Shown here: positions 28,074 to 37,670 of the stretch, one piece after another | Position numbering within the stretch: position 1 is the first letter of the stretch | Layout: each line of letters opens with the position of its first letter | DNA from: Reyranella humidisoli | GTDB lineage: Bacteria > Pseudomonadota > Alphaproteobacteria > Reyranellales > Reyranellaceae | DNA: 64,000 nucleotides | NCBI RefSeq assembly: GCF_019039055.1 | Contig: NZ_JAHOPB010000001.1 | Span: forward strand, 496,001-560,000 | Direction of reading: 5' to 3' | The notes under the pieces: generated by a model | The model's input: the letters and a program-made list of their open reading frames with translations, nothing else | What the model was told of the DNA's origin: nothing | The model's database searches: none | Made by a program: the position numbers and the translations under genes

Positions 28074-28856
28074 CTACTTCGACTTCGGTGTCGCGGCGAC
28101 TCCCGGCACATGGTTGAGGACCGAATGGACGAGGCCGCCATCGACCAGCAGCGATTGCCCGGTGATGTAGCTCGCCTGCGGTCCCAGCAGGAAGGCGATG
28201 GCGTCGGCGATGTCGCTGGGCTTGGCGACCCGGCCGAGCGGCACCAGCTTCGCGCGGCCGCGCGCCAGCGCGGGCTTGGAGTATATCGCGTCGGTCATCG
28301 AGGTGTGGACGAAGCCGGGACAGACGGCGTTGGCGCGGATGCCGTCGGGCGCCCATTCCTGCGCCATCATCTCGGTGAGCATGATCAGCGCCGCCTTGGT
28401 CGGGCTGTAGGCGCCGGTCGGAAGCTGCGGCACGACGCCGGCCATCGAAGCCAGCATCACGATCGCGCCCCTGGAGCGCTTGAGATGCGGGTGCGCCGCC
28501 TTGGCCAGCAGCCAGTTGGCCCGCAGGTTGATGTCGAACACGCGGTTCCAGGTCGCGAGGTCGAGGTCGACTAGCTTGGAGGGCGCGGTGATTCCGGCAT
28601 TGCCGACCAGCGCGTCGATGCCGCCCATGAATTTCACGGCCGCAGCGATCACCTTGGCGGGCTCCGCCGGCTTGGCCATGTCGGCCTTGAGCGTGCGGAC
28701 CTTGCAGCCCGAGGTGCGCAGGTTGGCGGCCAGCGTCTCCAGCTCGTCGAGATAGGCGATGTCGCAGAGGGTCATCGCCTCCGCGCCGTCCGCCGCCAGT
28801 TTCAGCGCGGTCGCACGTCCTATGCCACGGCTCGCGCCGGTAATGACGACCCGCAT
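28074..28856 (-). CDS. Short-chain dehydrogenase/reductase (SDR)
   Basis: This 260-residue classical SDR has the cofactor motif TGASRGIGRA at 7-16, NAGI near 90, a catalytic serine in MLASMAGV and the YSPTKAAL active-site tetrad segment. The later PGFVHTSMTD loop and the C-terminal YITGQSLLVDGG are typical. It would oxidise or reduce an alcohol/ketone with NAD(P). It lies between the amidase and the amidohydrolase genes on the same strand; its substrate is not identifiable. Confidence 0.93.
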   Translation of the reverse strand: MRVVITGASRGIGRATALKLAADGAEAMTLCDIAYLDELETLAANLRTSGCKVRTLKADMAKPAEPAKVIAAAVKFMGGIDALVGNAGITAPSKLVDLDLATWNRVFDINLRANWLLAKAAHPHLKRSRGAIVMLASMAGVVPQLPTGAYSPTKAALIMLTEMMAQEWAPDGIRANAVCPGFVHTSMTDAIYSKPALARGRAKLVPLGRVAKPSDIADAIAFLLGPQASYITGQSLLVDGGLVHSVLNHVPGVAATPKSK

Positions 28857-28871
28857 CGTTTCCTCCCCCTT

Positions 28872-30323
28872 TTATAGGGAAGATGGTGGCACGGTTCCCG
28901 GCCTGGGGTCGATGGGGAGGAGTTGATCGAAGCCGACCAATTTCTCGTAAAGGGCGGCGGCCTGGAGCAGCGCCGCCTCGCCGCGCGGCTTGCCCACGAG
29001 CTGCAGGCCCACCGGCCGGCCGAAACTATCGAAGCCGCAGGGCACGGCGATCGCGGGGCTGCCGGTCACCGTGATGGCCGAGTTCAGCGTCGAGCCCGAC
29101 ATGTAGTTGTCGAGCTTCTTGCCGGCGATGGTGGCGGGCGCGCGCAGGTTCACGTCGAAGGCCGCCGTCGGCGCCCCCGGAGTCACCAGCAGGTCGTAGG
29201 TCTGGAAGAAGGTGAACATCCGGCGGTACAGCGCCGCTCGTTCCCGTTCGGCCCAGGCGAGCTGGCTGGTCGTCTGCTTGAGGCCCAGTTCGGTGTTCCA
29301 GATGATGTCGGGCTTGAACTTGTCGCGATGCTGCTGGATCTGCAGCTCGCGATCGACGACGAACTGCTGGCTGCGCATCGCCATGAAGACCTCGTCGACC
29401 GGCCCGAAGTCCGGCGACACTTCCTCGACGATGCAGCCCAGCTCCTCGAAGCGCTGCGCCATCTTCGTGCAGATCTCGCGGATCTCGCGGTCCACCTCGA
29501 ACCGGCCGCCGAAGTCGATGGTGAAGGCAACGCGCTTCGGCAGAACCGGATTGGCCACGGCCGCGCTGAACGAGACGGCGGGTGCGTCGAAGGTCATGGC
29601 GTCCTGCGGGCAGAAGCCCGACATGGTGTCGAGGAAAAGCGCCAGGTCGGCGACGTTGCGGGCCATCGGGCCCTGCACCGATTGCGGTGAATAGAGATTG
29701 TTCGAGGTGCCGCGCGTGACGCGACCGGCCGAGGGTCGCAGGCCCACGGTCGAACAATAGGTGCCGGGCCGCCGCAGCGAGCCGCCATGATCCGAACCGT
29801 GCGCCAGCCAGACCTCGCCGGTGGCGACCGAGACCGAACCCCCGCCGGTCGAGCCGCCGCAGGTCAGCGAGGTGTTCCAGGGGTTGCGCGTGCGGCCGAA
29901 GACCTCGTTGAAGGTGCTGCCGCCCGCGCCGAACTCCGGCGTGTTCGACTTGCCCATGACAATGCCGCCCTTGCGCTCGATGCGCTCGACCAGCGGATGC
30001 GACTTCTCCGGCACATGGTTGGCGAAGATCGGCGAGCCGTAGGTCGTGCGCACGCCGCCCACGTCGGTCAGGTCCTTGATCGAAACCGGCAGGCCGGCCA
30101 GCCAGCCCGCCTCGCCTTCGGCCTCGTTGGCCTGGCCCGCCATGATCTTCTTCGCATGGTCGCGCGCACGATCGAGGCAGAGCGTCGGCATGGCGTTCAC
30201 CGCCGGCTCGACCTCTTCCATGCGCCGGGCCGACGCCTCGACCAGGTCGAGCGGGGTGATCTCCTTCGTTCTGAGACGCGAAACGGCCTCGACCGCGGTG
30301 AGACGCCAAAGTTCGTTGCTCAT
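28872..30323 (-). CDS. Amidase (amidase-signature family)
   Basis: This 483-residue enzyme has the Ser-cisSer-Lys triad regions of the amidase signature: lysine in PVSIKDLTDV, GGSTGGGS for the cis-serine and GSDHGGSLRRP for the nucleophile. I placed the start at the ATG at 30323 (MSNELWRLTAVEAVSRL), which gives the usual N-terminal helix. It hydrolyses an amide to acid and ammonia. The gene precedes the SDR gene by 15 bases, so cotranscription is likely. Glutamyl-tRNA amidotransferase subunit A is unlikely, because no gatB or gatC is nearby. Confidence 0.93.
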   Translation of the reverse strand: MSNELWRLTAVEAVSRLRTKEITPLDLVEASARRMEEVEPAVNAMPTLCLDRARDHAKKIMAGQANEAEGEAGWLAGLPVSIKDLTDVGGVRTTYGSPIFANHVPEKSHPLVERIERKGGIVMGKSNTPEFGAGGSTFNEVFGRTRNPWNTSLTCGGSTGGGSVSVATGEVWLAHGSDHGGSLRRPGTYCSTVGLRPSAGRVTRGTSNNLYSPQSVQGPMARNVADLALFLDTMSGFCPQDAMTFDAPAVSFSAAVANPVLPKRVAFTIDFGGRFEVDREIREICTKMAQRFEELGCIVEEVSPDFGPVDEVFMAMRSQQFVVDRELQIQQHRDKFKPDIIWNTELGLKQTTSQLAWAERERAALYRRMFTFFQTYDLLVTPGAPTAAFDVNLRAPATIAGKKLDNYMSGSTLNSAITVTGSPAIAVPCGFDSFGRPVGLQLVGKPRGEAALLQAAALYEKLVGFDQLLPIDPRPGTVPPSSL

Positions 30324-30460
30324 GCAATGCCTCCGGCGTCCAGTGTGCCAGCCTTCATCGGCCCCTGTCTGCCATCCATGTCCCGCAAACCGAGCGGGCT
30401 GGCTTGACCGTTCCGCATGCGTGCGGTCATTCCTGCATCTGCACATCGAGGAAGCGCCGC

Positions 30461-31675
30461 ATGAAGAACAACGAACGACAGCCTGCCGGCCCCCTGAAGG
30501 GCCTGCGCATCGTCGACATCTCGACCGTCGTGGCGGGGCCCTTCGCCGCCGGCTTGCTGGGCGACTATGGCGCGGAGATCGTGAAGGTCGAGATGCCGGG
30601 CGTGGGCGATTCGCTGCGCGCGCTGGCGCCTCACAAGGACGGCGTGCCGTTGTGGTGGAAGGTCACCAACCGCAACAAGAAGGGCGTCACCCTCGACCTG
30701 CGCCTGCCCGAGGGCCGCGACCTGTTCGCCAGGCTGGTGGCCGATGCCGACGTGCTGGTCGAGAATTTCCGGCCGGGCACCCTCGACGGCTGGGGCATCA
30801 CCCGCGCCTGGCTGCAGGGTCTCAATCCCCGTCTCACGATCCTGAGGGTCACCGGCTTCGGCCAGGATGGGCCCTATGCCGGTCGTCCGGGCTTCGCGCG
30901 CATCTTCGAGGCGATGAGCGGTTTCACGCAGATCTGCGGCGAGGAGGGTGGACGGCCGCTTCATCTCGGCTATCCGATCTCCGATGCCGTCGCCGGCCTC
31001 TTCGGCGCGCTGGGCATCCTCGCGGCCCTGCACGACCTCGCACGCAACCCCGAGCGGCGGGGACAGGAGATCGACTGCTCGGCGACCGAGGCGATGATGC
31101 GCACGCTGGAATTCCTCGCGATCGAATACGACCAGCTCGGCGCCGTGCGCACGCGGTCGGGTAATCGCAGCCAGTACGCCGCACCCGGCAACGTCTATCG
31201 CACCGCCGACGACAAGTGGGCCTCGATCGCGGCCTCGACGCAGAGCATCTTCGTGCGCCTCTGCGCGGCGCTCGACCTGAAGCACCTGCTGGAGGATCCG
31301 CGCTTCGCGCTCAACCCGGCGCGCGTGAAGAATTATCTCGAGCTGGACGAGATCGTCGGCGCCGCCATCGGCAAGCTGACCCTGGCCGAACTGCGCGAAA
31401 CCTTCACCCGCCACGAGGTGGGCTTCTCGCCGATCTACGACATCGCCGACGTCTTCGCCGATCCGCAATTCGCCGCGCGCGAGGCGATCGTGCGGGTGCC
31501 CGACGGCGAGCTGGGATCGGTCCGCATGCAGGGCGTGGTGCCCCGCTTCTCCGAGACGCCCGGCGCCGTGCGACACGCCGGCCCGGCGATGGGCCAGCAC
31601 AATGAAGAAGTCTATGGCGGCCTGGGCCTGTCCGCGACGGAGATCGCGGCGCTCCGGGCGCGCAAGGTCATCTAG
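30461..31675 (+). CDS. CaiB/BaiF family (class III) CoA transferase
   Basis: This 404-residue enzyme moves CoA between carboxylic acids. It begins LKGLRIVDISTVVAGPFA, the family N-terminus. The predicted nucleophilic aspartate is in GYPISDAVAGLFGAL, and GQEIDCSATEAMM follows. The ATG at 30461 has GAGGAA upstream; a longer in-frame start would add a non-conserved extension. It is followed by a Bug receptor gene after 11 bases, suggesting that the receptor captures the acid that this enzyme activates. Confidence 0.93.
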   Translation: MKNNERQPAGPLKGLRIVDISTVVAGPFAAGLLGDYGAEIVKVEMPGVGDSLRALAPHKDGVPLWWKVTNRNKKGVTLDLRLPEGRDLFARLVADADVLVENFRPGTLDGWGITRAWLQGLNPRLTILRVTGFGQDGPYAGRPGFARIFEAMSGFTQICGEEGGRPLHLGYPISDAVAGLFGALGILAALHDLARNPERRGQEIDCSATEAMMRTLEFLAIEYDQLGAVRTRSGNRSQYAAPGNVYRTADDKWASIAASTQSIFVRLCAALDLKHLLEDPRFALNPARVKNYLELDEIVGAAIGKLTLAELRETFTRHEVGFSPIYDIADVFADPQFAAREAIVRVPDGELGSVRMQGVVPRFSETPGAVRHAGPAMGQHNEEVYGGLGLSATEIAALRARKVI

Positions 31676-31686
31676 GGAGGATCGAC

Positions 31687-32646
31687 ATGTTACGACGCAC
31701 GTTCGGCGCACTTTCACTCGCCGCCCTCGGCGCACCCGCAGCCCATGCGCAGGGCGACAAGGTTGCGAAGATGGTCGTCGGCTTCCCGGCCGGACAGGCC
31801 ACCGACATCATTGCCCGCCTGCTCGCCGAGGCCCTGAAGGCCGAGCTGGGCGAGACCGTGATCGTCGACAACAAGCCCGGCCAGGGCGGCAGCATCGCGC
31901 TCGGCCTGGTCGCCCGTGCAGTGCCCGACGGCAGCACCTTCGTCCTGTCGCCGCTGGCCGCGCTGGCGATCAATCCGCACCTCTACAAGAACGTCGCCTA
32001 CCAGAGCCTCACGAGTTTCGAGCCGGTGGCGCGCGTCTGCGATCTGCCGCTGGTGCTGGTGGTGCACCCGTCGCTGCCGGTGAAGACGCTGCCGGAACTC
32101 ATCGCCTACGCGAAGGCCAACCCGGACAAGCTCAGCCATCCCTCGTCGGGCAACGGCACGTTGAGCCACGTCGCCATGGAGGAGCTGAAGGCCAAGGCCG
32201 GGATCCGGATTCTTCACGTGCCCTATCAGGGCAGCCCGCCGGCCATGAACGACCTGGTCGCCGGCACGGTGCAGGTCGCCCTGGATACCGTCACCGTCAC
32301 CAAACCTCATATCGACGCGGGCCGGTTGCGCCTGATCGCCGTCAGCACCCTCGAGCGACTGTCGTTCTTTCCCGATACGCCGACCATCGCCGAGCAGGGC
32401 TTTCCCGGCCTCGAGGCCAGCGCCTGGCTGGCGGTCCTGCTGCCGGCGCAGACACCGGCCGATAAGGTGAAACGCCTGTCGGATGCCGTGGTGAAGGTGG
32501 TCGGCATGCCCGAGATCCAGAAGAAGTTCCTCGCAGCCGGTGCGATTCCCCACGCCATGGATGCCGCCCGGTTCGCCGCGTTCCTCAGGAGCGAGGATCA
32601 GCGCTGGAGCAAGGTGATCGCCCAGTCGGGCATCAAGGCAGACTGA
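31687..32646 (+). CDS. Bug-family tripartite tricarboxylate receptor
   Basis: This 319-residue periplasmic receptor has a Sec signal (MLRRTFGALSLAALGAPAAHA, cleaved before QGDK). Family segments are VVGFPAGQATDIIARLLAE, VIVDNKPGQGGSIA and SSGNGTLSHVA. It probably binds a carboxylate for the adjacent CoA transferase, which is inference from the 11-base spacing. Its last 14 bases overlap the end of the convergent MFS gene. Confidence 0.92.
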   Translation: MLRRTFGALSLAALGAPAAHAQGDKVAKMVVGFPAGQATDIIARLLAEALKAELGETVIVDNKPGQGGSIALGLVARAVPDGSTFVLSPLAALAINPHLYKNVAYQSLTSFEPVARVCDLPLVLVVHPSLPVKTLPELIAYAKANPDKLSHPSSGNGTLSHVAMEELKAKAGIRILHVPYQGSPPAMNDLVAGTVQVALDTVTVTKPHIDAGRLRLIAVSTLERLSFFPDTPTIAEQGFPGLEASAWLAVLLPAQTPADKVKRLSDAVVKVVGMPEIQKKFLAAGAIPHAMDAARFAAFLRSEDQRWSKVIAQSGIKAD

Positions 32647-33853
32647 CCATGGGGCGGCGGCGCTGGGCCATGTAGAGGATGCCCAGCAGCATCAGGTTGA
32701 GCAGGTTGAAGGCCAGCGCCGACTTGAACGCGGACATATAGGAGAGCGTGGCGTCGAAGATGAAGCCGCCCAGCCAGCCGCCGGCGGCCATGCCGGCCAT
32801 GGCGAACAGCATGACGATGCCCAGGCGCCAGCCGGCGATCGTCGGGCCATAGAGGAAGCGCAGGTTCAGCGCGTAGCCCTGCACGATGGCGATGAACGGT
32901 ATGCCGTGCAGCAGCGACAGCGCATAGATGCCGTTGATGTCGCGCACGTAGAGGAAGCCGACCAGCGAGCCGATCTGGATCACCGAGCAGAGCAGGCTGA
33001 CCGGCAGCGGTCCGATGCGCTGGGCGAGGCGCGCCATGGCGAAGGTGGCGACGATGGCCGACACCAGCACCAGCGACACCGCTTCGGTGCCGCGCGCGGC
33101 GGGATAGCCCAGGTCGCCGCAGAAGGCGACCATGTGCACGAAGGGGATCGCCATCGCCGCGCAGCAGCAGAAGCCGGCCGCCGACAGCAGCAGCATGATC
33201 GTCGAGGAGGGCAGCGGCAGGTGCACCTTCTCCTCGCGCCGCCGCCCGCCGGGTCCTCGCAGTGTCGGCGCCGCGCGGACATAAAGAGCGCCCAGCAGCA
33301 GCAGCGCACCCGACACGAGGCCATAGACGAGCAGCGTGTCGCGCCAGCCGATCTCCGGCAGCAGCAGGCGATAGACCTGCGGCCAGACCGAACCGGCCAC
33401 CGCGGGCCCGATCGAGATGAGCGCGACGGCCATGTTGCGCCGCTTCTCGAACCAGCCCTGCACGTTGTTCATCGCCGGCGTGAAAGTGCCGGCATTACCG
33501 AAGAAGCCCAGCAGCATCGCGTAGCCCGCGTAGAGCGCGAACTCCCCGCCGCGCGAGGCGACCCAGCCGCCGAGCGCGATCGAGATGCCGGCGATCAGCA
33601 GCGGCACCCTTGGGCTGGTGCGATCCGCCAGCCAGCCCATGAAGACGCCGCCCACGCCCATGCCGAAGAAGCCCACCATGTAGGCGAAGGACGGCACGGC
33701 GCGCTGGTCGCCGAAGTCGGCCGCCATCTCCTTGAGGCCGACCATGGGCAGGTAGATGCCACCGCCGCCCAGCGCCACGCAGGCCATCGAGACCAGCGCC
33801 AGCCGCCAGGCATAAGCGCTGTCGATGCCCCTCCCCTGGCGGGTGTCGCTCAC
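32633..33853 (-). CDS. MFS transporter (oxalate/formate-antiporter-like subgroup)
   Basis: This 406-residue membrane protein with about 12 helices starts at a GTG at 33853 that overlaps the arylsulfatase stop (GTGA). Recognisable MFS features are the loop 2-3 motif GVFMGWLADRTSPRVPL and the IGPAVAGSVWP region in the middle. The substrate group is uncertain; monocarboxylate-type transporters look similar. Its coupling to an arylsulfatase gene suggests transport of a sulfate ester or its product. It ends convergently with the Bug receptor gene. Confidence 0.88.
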   Translation of the reverse strand: MSDTRQGRGIDSAYAWRLALVSMACVALGGGGIYLPMVGLKEMAADFGDQRAVPSFAYMVGFFGMGVGGVFMGWLADRTSPRVPLLIAGISIALGGWVASRGGEFALYAGYAMLLGFFGNAGTFTPAMNNVQGWFEKRRNMAVALISIGPAVAGSVWPQVYRLLLPEIGWRDTLLVYGLVSGALLLLGALYVRAAPTLRGPGGRRREEKVHLPLPSSTIMLLLSAAGFCCCAAMAIPFVHMVAFCGDLGYPAARGTEAVSLVLVSAIVATFAMARLAQRIGPLPVSLLCSVIQIGSLVGFLYVRDINGIYALSLLHGIPFIAIVQGYALNLRFLYGPTIAGWRLGIVMLFAMAGMAAGGWLGGFIFDATLSYMSAFKSALAFNLLNLMLLGILYMAQRRRPMVSLP

Positions 33854-36090
33854 TCGCGCGCCAGCGCCGCCGCCGCCGCCTTCTCGGCGTCGAGAACCTG
33901 GTCGTCGTCCATCAGCACGGTGACCTTGTGCAGCTTGCCGGTGAAGGCGAACGGCGCCTCGTAGTGCGAGACCGGGCTCGATCGGTCGCGGCCGATGTCG
34001 AGGCCCGACCAGGAGATGAAGCTCACGAAGCCGTTCTGGGTATCGAAGCTGCCGGCCGGCTCGCCGTCGATCAGCAGGGTGGCGATGTTGCGGCCCTGGT
34101 TCCGGCGCATGCGGACGCCGAGCTTGCGGTTGCCCGCCGGCACCGGACGATCGGAGACGATCAGGTGATGCTCGCCGCCGATGTTCATGTCGTAGGCGAG
34201 CTTGCCGTCCTTCATGTAGAGCGAGTAGCCGGTCGTCATATCGCCATGCGCGATCAGCACGCCCTCGGTCATCGGCCCGTCGACATGGGCGTCGGCCTCG
34301 ATTGTGTAGGTCCGGTTTCGCACGTCGGGCGCCACGTCGGTCGGCACATGGCCCATGCCGGCGTGGAACACGAAGCGGTTGCGCGGACCGTGGAAGCGCT
34401 TGGCATTGTCGGCGAAGCGCGGCGCGAAGCGGTCGTCGAGCGGCAGCACCTTGCTCGCCTCGGCCTGCCGCCACCATTCGTCGATCATCGCCTTCAGCCG
34501 TTCCGGCTCCTTCTCGGCGAGGTCGTTGGTTTCGTTGAAGTCCTGATCGAGGTGGTAGAGTTCCCACTTGTCCTTGGTGAAGTCGCCGCCCGGCGGATGG
34601 AACGAGACCGCCTTCCAGCCGTCCTGCACCAGGCCGCGATGACCGAACATCTCGAAATACTGCGCCTTGGCCTTCGACCTGGCCTTCTTGTTCTTGAGGC
34701 TCTTGGCGAAGCTGGTGCCTTCGAGTGGCATCTGCTTCACGCCGTTGATCACCTTCGGCGGCTTGATGCCGACCACGTCGAGCAGCGTCGGCACGAGATC
34801 GCTGGCGTGGCAGAACTGGTGACGCAGCTCGCCGCGCGCGGCGATCCCCTTGTCCCAGGCCATGACCAGCGGATCGCGGATGCCGCCGCCGTGGGTGTTC
34901 TGCTTGTAGCGACGCAGCGGCGTGTTGGCCGCCATCGCCCAGCCCCACGGGAAGTTGGAGTGCGTGTCGGGCCCGCCAATGTCCTCGATGCGCGCGATCT
35001 TCTCGTCCAGCGATTCGCGGCGCAGATTGTAGGGACCCATGGCGTTGATCATGCCGAATGGGCCGCCTTCCTGGCTGGCGCCGTTGTCGGACATCACGAT
35101 GACCAAGGTGTCGTCGAGCTGGCCGGCGCTTTCGAGGAAGGCCATCAGGCGGCCGATATGCTGGTCGGCATGGTCGAGCATGGCGGCGTAGGCGGCCTGC
35201 AGCCGCGTGAACATGCGGCGCTCCGGTTCCGCGACCTCCGCCCACGCCCGAACGGAATCGTTGCGCGGCGGGAGCTGCGTGCCCTTGGGCACGATGCCCA
35301 TCTCGATCTGGCGGGCGAGGCGACGCTCGCGCTCGGCGTCCCAGCCCTCGGCGAAGACTGAATCGTACTTGGAGATCAGGTTGAACGGCGCCTGGTGCGG
35401 CGCGTGGCAGGCGCCGAAGGCCAGCCAGGTGAGCCACGGCGTCTCCGCATTGTCGGCGACATGGTCGGCGAGATAGCGGATCGCCTGGTCGACCAGGTCC
35501 GACGTCAGGTGATAGCCGGTGGCGAAGGTGCCCGGCGGATCGACCGGCGTGTTGTCGCGCACGAGTTCCGGCGCGTACTGGTCGGTCTCGGCGTCCATGA
35601 AGCCGTAATAGCGGTCGAAGCCGCGGCCCAGCGGCCAGCCGTCGAACGGGCCGGTCGCACCGGACTCGGTAAGTGGCGTCACGTGCCACTTGCCCAGCAT
35701 GTAGTTGCGATAGCCGTGCGGACGCAGCATCTCGGCGATGGTACCCGCCTCGCGGCTGATCTTGCCGCGATAGCCTGGATAGCCCGAATCGAAGTTGGCG
35801 AGGCAGCCGACGCCGACCGAATGATGGTTGCGACCGGTCAGGAGTGCCGCGCGCGTGGTCGAGCACATGGCCGTCGTGTGGAAGCCGGTATAGCGCAGGC
35901 CGCGCTTGGACAGGGCGTCGATGGCAGGCGTCTCGATCGGCGACCCGTAGCAGCCGAAATCGGAGAAACCGACATCGTCGAACAGGATGACGAGGATGTT
36001 CGGCGCACCCTTCGGGCGCTTCGGCGTCTCGGGCCAGTAGGGCAGGGAATCCTGGACCGTCTTGCCGATCTTGCCGCCATGTTCCGTCAT
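33850..36090 (-). CDS. Arylsulfatase-family sulfatase with an atypical formylglycine motif
   Basis: This 746-residue protein is of the large bacterial arylsulfatase group. The first metal residues are D38/D39 (VILFDDVGFSDFG), and later metal residues are in MSDNGASQEGG. The cysteine normally converted to formylglycine is C76, but the motif reads C-S-T-T-R instead of the usual C-x-P-x-R, so the proline is replaced by threonine. There is no signal peptide, so it is predicted to act in the cytoplasm. The stop overlaps the MFS transporter start. Alkyl, aryl or choline sulfate esters are possible substrates. Confidence 0.9.
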   Translation of the reverse strand: MTEHGGKIGKTVQDSLPYWPETPKRPKGAPNILVILFDDVGFSDFGCYGSPIETPAIDALSKRGLRYTGFHTTAMCSTTRAALLTGRNHHSVGVGCLANFDSGYPGYRGKISREAGTIAEMLRPHGYRNYMLGKWHVTPLTESGATGPFDGWPLGRGFDRYYGFMDAETDQYAPELVRDNTPVDPPGTFATGYHLTSDLVDQAIRYLADHVADNAETPWLTWLAFGACHAPHQAPFNLISKYDSVFAEGWDAERERRLARQIEMGIVPKGTQLPPRNDSVRAWAEVAEPERRMFTRLQAAYAAMLDHADQHIGRLMAFLESAGQLDDTLVIVMSDNGASQEGGPFGMINAMGPYNLRRESLDEKIARIEDIGGPDTHSNFPWGWAMAANTPLRRYKQNTHGGGIRDPLVMAWDKGIAARGELRHQFCHASDLVPTLLDVVGIKPPKVINGVKQMPLEGTSFAKSLKNKKARSKAKAQYFEMFGHRGLVQDGWKAVSFHPPGGDFTKDKWELYHLDQDFNETNDLAEKEPERLKAMIDEWWRQAEASKVLPLDDRFAPRFADNAKRFHGPRNRFVFHAGMGHVPTDVAPDVRNRTYTIEADAHVDGPMTEGVLIAHGDMTTGYSLYMKDGKLAYDMNIGGEHHLIVSDRPVPAGNRKLGVRMRRNQGRNIATLLIDGEPAGSFDTQNGFVSFISWSGLDIGRDRSSPVSHYEAPFAFTGKLHKVTVLMDDDQVLDAEKAAAAALARE

Positions 36091-36178
36091 GCGTTTCCCC
36101 TTCGTTGCCCGCGGTTGTCCGACACTTGGGCAATACGATCAACCTTGTCGCAATTCATGGCGCTTGTTAGGGAAAGTC

Positions 36179-36943
36179 ATGGCTCATTTCACGTCCGACG
36201 GGCTCGACCTCGCCTACGATGAATTCGGTCCCGCCGATGGCCGCAAGGCGATCGTGCTGGTGCATGGCTTCTCCGCGAACCGCTACGAGAACTGGAAGCG
36301 TATGGGCTGGTACGACGCCATCGCCGCCAAGGGCTTGCGCGGCTTCGCGCTCGACAATCGCGGCCATGGTGAGAGCGCCAAGCCGCACGATCCCGCCCAG
36401 TACGACCGCGAGGCGATGGCCCGCGATGTATTAGCATTGATGGACCATGCCGGCGTCGAGCGCGCGCATGTGCTGGGCTTTTCGATGGGCGCGCACATCG
36501 CACTGACGGCGGCCCTGGTCGATCCTGGCCGCATCGATCATCTCGTGGTGGCCGGCGTCGGCGCCAGAATGTTCGACCCGCCGCGCGCGGAAGGGGCCAT
36601 GGCCGAGGCCATGGAAGCCGCCAGCCCCGACGAGATCGCCGACCCGATGCTGAAAAGCTTCCGGCACTTTGCCGATGAACAGAAGGAAGACCGGCTGGCG
36701 TTGGCCGCCTGTTCGCGCGGCGCCCGCGTGCCGCTTACCCGCGACTCGCTGATGGCGATCCGCCGCCCGACCGCGGTCGTCGCCGGCGCCCGCGACCAGC
36801 TCGCGGGGCCGCCGCAGGGACTCGCGGAGGCCATCCCCGGCGCCAAGGCCGTCACGCTGCCGGGCTGCGATCACTTCTCCTGCATCGGCCATCCGATGTT
36901 CAAGGCGACGGTGTTCGACTTCTTCGACGGCTGGCTCGAGTAG
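36179..36943 (+). CDS. Alpha/beta hydrolase
   Basis: This 254-residue enzyme has the canonical fold: oxyanion segment VLVHGFSAN, DNRGHGES, nucleophile S102 in LGFSMGAH and the terminal histidine in GCDHFSC. The ATG at 36179 gives MAHFTSDGLDLAYDEFG, typical for this family. It starts 88 bases from the divergent arylsulfatase gene and leads a plus-strand run of six genes. The ester or lactone substrate is unknown. Confidence 0.92.
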   Translation: MAHFTSDGLDLAYDEFGPADGRKAIVLVHGFSANRYENWKRMGWYDAIAAKGLRGFALDNRGHGESAKPHDPAQYDREAMARDVLALMDHAGVERAHVLGFSMGAHIALTAALVDPGRIDHLVVAGVGARMFDPPRAEGAMAEAMEAASPDEIADPMLKSFRHFADEQKEDRLALAACSRGARVPLTRDSLMAIRRPTAVVAGARDQLAGPPQGLAEAIPGAKAVTLPGCDHFSCIGHPMFKATVFDFFDGWLE

Positions 36944-36948
36944 AGAAC

Positions 36949-37668
36949 GTGGCACGCGTCTCCTTCAAGTCGATCCAGGCGCGCGCCGCCCGGCGCAAGG
37001 GCGGCGAGAAGGCGCTGGCGTCGCTGATGCCGAAGAAGCGCGACAACAAGGCTTTGGCGAAGCTCAGCGACGACCGCGTGCTGGCGGAGATGGCGCGCCG
37101 CGTCTTCTGTGCCGGCTTCGTGTGGAGCGTCATCGACAAGAAGTGGCCGGGCTTCGAGGAAGCCTTCCTGGGCTTCAATCCCAAGCGGCTCCTGTTCCAG
37201 CCGGCCGAGTTCTGGGAGAAGCTGACCCAGGACACGCGCATCGTGCGCAACCCCACCAGCATCCGGTCGGTGCGCGACAATGCGAAGTTCGTGACCGATA
37301 TCGCCGCCGAACATGGCAGCTTCGGCAAGTTCCTGGCCGCCTGGCCCGCCGACGACCAGATCGGCCTGCTGGAAGTCTTCGCCAAACGCGGCTCCCGCCT
37401 CGGCGGCTTCTCGGGCCAGTACCTGCTGCGCTTCCTCGGCCGCGACTCCTTCATCCTGACCGGCGACCTGATGATGTGCCTGCGCGATGCGGGCGTGCCG
37501 ATCAGCGAGAAGGGCACGTCGAAGAAGGACCAGAGGCTCGCTCAGGCGCAGATCAACGAATGGGCCAGGGAGAGCGGCCTGCCCCTCACCCACATCTCGC
37601 GCATCTGCTCGATGTCGATCGGCGAGAATCACGATGCCGCGCGCCTCGCGGAAAACATGCGGACGTGA
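36949..37668 (+). CDS. DNA-3-methyladenine glycosylase I-like protein
   Basis: This 239-residue protein resembles the adenine glycosylase (TAG) family. RRVFCAGFVWSVIDKKWPGF at about 50-69 aligns with the helix carrying the base-binding aromatic residues, and IVRNPTSIRSVRDNA and GFSGQYLLRFLGRDSF follow. Members excise alkylated adenine from DNA, but this sequence is divergent and I cannot confirm activity. It starts with a GTG five bases after the hydrolase stop. A DNA repair gene in a catabolic run is unusual; the link may be positional only. Confidence 0.75.
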   Translation: MARVSFKSIQARAARRKGGEKALASLMPKKRDNKALAKLSDDRVLAEMARRVFCAGFVWSVIDKKWPGFEEAFLGFNPKRLLFQPAEFWEKLTQDTRIVRNPTSIRSVRDNAKFVTDIAAEHGSFGKFLAAWPADDQIGLLEVFAKRGSRLGGFSGQYLLRFLGRDSFILTGDLMMCLRDAGVPISEKGTSKKDQRLAQAQINEWARESGLPLTHISRICSMSIGENHDAARLAENMRT

Positions 37669-37670
37669 CC

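Noticed and set aside
28857-28885. Another copy of the family A repeat near CTCCCCCTTTTATAGGG
   Set aside because: Only a three- to four-base stem is possible and it runs into the amidase stop region; no end sequences match.
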